From Candidatus Omnitrophota bacterium (GTDB taxonomy: Bacteria > Omnitrophota > Koll11 > Zapsychrales > Aceulaceae): a DNA stretch of 7,863 nt. The stretch spans positions 1 through 7,863 of the forward strand of contig JAOZRJ010000064.1 of assembly GCA_029931885.1 (NCBI GenBank). Direction: 5' to 3'. Both the position numbers and the translations under genes were made by a program. Below, one piece after another: positions 6,140-7,863 of this stretch (positions within the stretch are counted from its first letter, which is position 1; every line of letters begins with the position of its first letter). The notes under the pieces were generated by a model. That model saw only the letters and a list, made by a program, of their open reading frames with translations, was not told the DNA's origin and ran no database searches.

Positions 6140-7483
6140 TTAAAATTTAAAAGTAATTTCTGATCTTAAAAATAATGCACTGTCAGCAGTATCCGCATGA
6201 AAATTTCCAGGAATAAAATATTCTACTAAAATATAAGCATTAATATTGTCGCTAATTTTATAATCAATTCGAGCCTGAGGCAAATGTCCGCGATTCTTTC
6301 CTCCACCTAAAGCAAAAGAAGTTGACCTAGGGATTTCATTAGCCCTTAAAAAATTATACCAAAGACGAATCTTAGTTTTTGCTGTCGGCAAAACTAATAA
6401 TTCTGCCCGCCACATCTGCAAATTTGTCCAATAATCAAGACCGGATTCACCATTGAAACTTAGACTATATAATTCTGACATCCAAGGCCAGCGAGAAAAC
6501 AAAGGATTCCACCCCTCAATACTATCAGTAGAAGGATCATCTCCTGACAAAAATATAAACCCAGTCCTTACTGTAGGCGACCATTTTACATCCTTAAAAG
6601 CTCTCTCTAAATACGCATACCCGCCAAGACCACTCCTTCTAAACTCTCCGTAATCGCCAAACTGATAAGCTATCTGTCCTTTGATAGACCAAGGTGAAAA
6701 ATTATACTTGGCAAAAGATCCAATAGTATGTAGATTGCTCGTCTGGGATTGAAGACGTGGTCCACCTCCACTCTCTCTTTTAAAGAAATAATATTTATCC
6801 CAAGAAAGATTTTCTACAGGCTTCCCTTTCCAGTAAAGAAGCGCTCCCTGTTCATCAGAAGCATTGAGCTGCTGATGAGGAGAAAGTTCGTTCATGATAG
6901 GAAAAATATCATCTTCACGATGATTGTTAATATAAATCGCATCAACGGTATTTTTCTCATTAACTTCTAGAGAAGCTTTTGCCGCATTAAAATAAAAAGT
7001 CCGCGACCCGTCAAAAGGTGTTCCATCCATAATCAAAAATCCTTCACCGTACGTCACTAAAAAATCCTGACGTCCTAAGCGCAAATCAACAGGACTGCCA
7101 AAAACTTTCTTGATATCAAGATATAAATTATCAAAAACAATTTCATTAATATCAAATCTCTCACCCTTTTTGCCGCTTGCAGATTTATATAGATATGTAT
7201 AGGCCTTAAATTCATCAGTAAATTTTGCAAACAAGCTTATGGTGTCATTAATTTCTAATTTACTCCACAAAGAGCTCTTGATGCGAAAATAATTTCGGTT
7301 ATCTTTTGTACTATTTTCGAAATCAAAGATATTTTTCCAAAACTCATGACGAACACGTAAATATGTTCCCATCTCAAAATTCTTTTGGGCACCATAAACG
7401 ATAGAGGAGACAAAAATTGAACCCAAAATAACTAACGAAATAAAAAAAAGCTTTCTTTTGCTGGCGAAAGCTTGCCGTCTCAT
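6140..7483 (-). CDS. Alginate-export-family outer-membrane beta-barrel porin
   Basis: The product has 447 residues. A signal peptide (about 1-31: RRQAFASKRK, then a hydrophobic core, then VYG) precedes a chain rich in alternating polar and hydrophobic strands with many aromatic residues. The block around 134-165 (LRLGRQ, VTYGEGF, DGTPFDGSRTF) resembles the Alginate_exp domain (Pfam PF13372), and the chain ends in Phe (EITFKF), as expected for recognition by the Bam machinery. The length is usual for this family. It should sit in the outer membrane as a channel for an anionic or sugar-like solute; alginate itself is not implied, as no alginate genes are here. The frame stays open upstream to an ATG at 7573, but a strong GGAGG 8 bases before the ATG at 7483 and the signal peptide directly after it make 7483 the clear start. 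It is first in the operon with the binding protein and kinase. The substrate is unknown. Confidence 0.82.
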   Translation of the reverse strand: MRRQAFASKRKLFFISLVILGSIFVSSIVYGAQKNFEMGTYLRVRHEFWKNIFDFENSTKDNRNYFRIKSSLWSKLEINDTISLFAKFTDEFKAYTYLYKSASGKKGERFDINEIVFDNLYLDIKKVFGSPVDLRLGRQDFLVTYGEGFLIMDGTPFDGSRTFYFNAAKASLEVNEKNTVDAIYINNHREDDIFPIMNELSPHQQLNASDEQGALLYWKGKPVENLSWDKYYFFKRESGGGPRLQSQTSNLHTIGSFAKYNFSPWSIKGQIAYQFGDYGEFRRSGLGGYAYLERAFKDVKWSPTVRTGFIFLSGDDPSTDSIEGWNPLFSRWPWMSELYSLSFNGESGLDYWTNLQMWRAELLVLPTAKTKIRLWYNFLRANEIPRSTSFALGGGKNRGHLPQARIDYKISDNINAYILVEYFIPGNFHADTADSALFLRSEITFKF

Positions 7484-7491
7484 TATATTTT

Positions 7492-7496
7492 CCTCC
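7492..7496 (-). promoter_or_regulatory. Ribosome-binding site that fixes the porin start
   Basis: GGAGG on the minus strand, 8 bases before the ATG at 7483, decides for the 447-residue porin rather than a version with 30 more residues starting at 7573. The extra residues are not signal-like and would overlap the candidate promoter. Confidence 0.8.
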
Positions 7497-7552
7497 GTTT
7501 TATTTAAAAAAATAATCTCTTGAACACTATGCAATCTATATGTAGTTATTTT

Positions 7553-7580
7553 ATTATATCTCCATATATACAAATATAAA
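7553..7580 (-). promoter_or_regulatory. Candidate promoter of the porin/binding protein/kinase operon
   Basis: On the minus strand a perfect -10 box TATAAT (7558-7553) lies 16 bp from a -35 box TTTATA (7580-7575, four of six). A start near 7546 would give a leader of about 60 bases ending in the strong ribosome site. The 16-bp spacing matches the other candidate promoters in this window. The surroundings are almost pure A/T, so the match is less telling than it looks. The -35 box and spacer lie inside the inverted repeat at 7564-7602. Confidence 0.42.
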
Positions 7581-7602
7581 ACTATTTTATATTTTTATAT
7601 AT
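7564..7602. repeat. Long near-perfect inverted repeat upstream of the porin operon
   Basis: Two 18-base arms (7564-7581 and 7585-7602) are complementary at 17 of 18 positions around a 3-base centre (CTA, 7582-7584); the only mismatch is 7571 against 7595. The arms are almost wholly A/T. The element covers the -35 region and spacer of the candidate porin promoter and sits in the divergent region between the porin and ferredoxin genes. It could be an operator for a dimeric regulator, a cruciform-prone or bending element, or a chance product of A/T richness. It lies next to no gene end, so a terminator role is unlikely. Confidence 0.6.
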
Positions 7603-7706
7603 TCGACTAAACTACTCTTCTTAAAAATATCTTATGCAGTTCCGTCAATGAAATCCGAAAGTCAAAACTGTATTTTCCAAAAATGAACAAAAGATTTAAT
7701 TATTTA

Positions 7707-7734
7707 TTGTTTTCTAAAGAAAATATGATAAAAT
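7707..7734 (+). promoter_or_regulatory. Candidate extended -10 promoter of the ferredoxin-like gene
   Basis: TTGTTT (7707-7712) and TAAAAT (7729-7734) are 16 bp apart, and the -10 is preceded by TGA, giving the extended -10 form TGnTAAAAT. A start near 7741 would leave a leader of about 30 bases with the ribosome site AAAGGA (7759-7764). The -35 box is weak (three of six). Confidence 0.45.
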
Positions 7735-7770
7735 TTTTTAAAGAACAAGATATTAACGAAAGGAAATATT

Positions 7771-7863
7771 ATGGCTCATAAAATCACAGATAAATGCACG
7801 GCGTGCGGAACATGTGTTCCTGAGTGCCCGGTAGAAGCAATCAGCCAAGGAGATCCGTACTAA
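7771..7863 (+). CDS. 30-codon half-ferredoxin with a single 4Fe-4S motif, or truncated ferredoxin
   Basis: ATG at 7771 follows AAAGGA by 6 bases, and the frame ends at TAA (7861-7863), exactly at the window edge. The 30 residues match the first half of a small 2[4Fe-4S] ferredoxin: MAHKITDKC opening, then CxxCxxCxxxCP with C9, C12, C15, C19 and P20, then VEAISQGDPY. Ordinary members have about 55-60 residues with a second CxxCxxCxxxCP motif, and their first cluster borrows its fourth Cys from that second motif. This product stops just where the link to the second half should begin. It may be a genuine half-sized protein that would need to dimerise, a gene broken by a nonsense change (TAA is one base from AAA, Lys), or a sequencing or assembly error. 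The start and the first motif are certain; whether the stop is biological cannot be judged without the sequence beyond. Ferredoxins carry electrons in the cytoplasm; no redox partner is in the window. Confidence 0.75.
   Translation: MAHKITDKCTACGTCVPECPVEAISQGDPY

Noticed and set aside
7484..7573. 30-residue N-terminal extension of the porin
   Set aside because: The frame is open, but the extension lacks signal character, overlaps promoter-like sequence, and a strong GGAGG directly precedes the ATG at 7483 with a good signal peptide after it.
7620..7665. Second minus-strand promoter: TTGACG (7648-7643) with TTTAAG (7625-7620), plus another TTGAC 17 bp upstream
   Set aside because: The -35 boxes are good but the -10 match is weak, and the leader would exceed 120 bases; the TATAAT at 7558-7553 is the better candidate. 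Kept here as an alternative.
7649..7687. 12-codon plus-strand frame upstream of the ferredoxin gene as a leader peptide
   Set aside because: There is no ribosome site, it lies before the candidate promoter of the ferredoxin gene, and it has no run of regulatory codons.

Overview
The window is AT-rich, gene-dense DNA from a bacterium with an outer membrane. The signs are a beta-barrel porin with a signal peptide and a C-terminal phenylalanine, a soluble periplasmic binding protein, and a membrane histidine kinase. Gene content and style (DUF6580 membrane protein, PilZ-receiver fusion, short 4Fe-4S ferredoxin) recall uncultured candidate phyla such as Omnitrophota. That placement is an inference from family resemblance only; the window holds no marker gene or rRNA.

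Layout from right to left, the direction in which most genes are read. A divergent intergenic region (7484-7770) separates a very short plus-strand ferredoxin-like gene (7771-7863) from a tight minus-strand operon. The operon encodes an alginate-export-family porin (7483-6140), an ABC_sub_bind-type periplasmic binding protein (6128-5091) and a 937-residue sensor histidine kinase with HAMP, PAS, GAF, PAS, HisKA and HATPase domains (5081-2268). The gaps between these genes are 11 and 9 bp. A 251-bp gap (2267-2017) holds a good candidate promoter and a leader stem-loop. It is followed by two overlapping response-regulator genes: a receiver plus degenerate receiver protein (2016-1081) and a PilZ-receiver protein (1111-398). 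After a 71-bp gap with its own promoter-like sequence comes the 5' part of a DUF6580 membrane protein gene (326-1), cut by the window edge.

Working model (inference). The porin admits a small solute to the periplasm and the binding protein captures it. No ABC permease or ATPase is encoded here, so the binding protein may present the ligand to the periplasmic domain of the adjacent kinase rather than feed a transporter. The kinase has all its catalytic boxes and no receiver of its own, so it could phosphorylate the two downstream regulators. Neither regulator has a DNA-binding domain; one carries PilZ, which suggests output through c-di-GMP-linked post-translational control (motility, surface polysaccharide or secretion) rather than transcription. 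The strongest oddities are this porin/binding protein/kinase/PilZ cassette, the pseudo-receiver, the Ser-to-Cys change in the PilZ motif, the 30-codon half-ferredoxin, and a long near-perfect inverted repeat lying on the porin promoter.

No rRNA, tRNA, CRISPR array, insertion sequence or integrase was seen.
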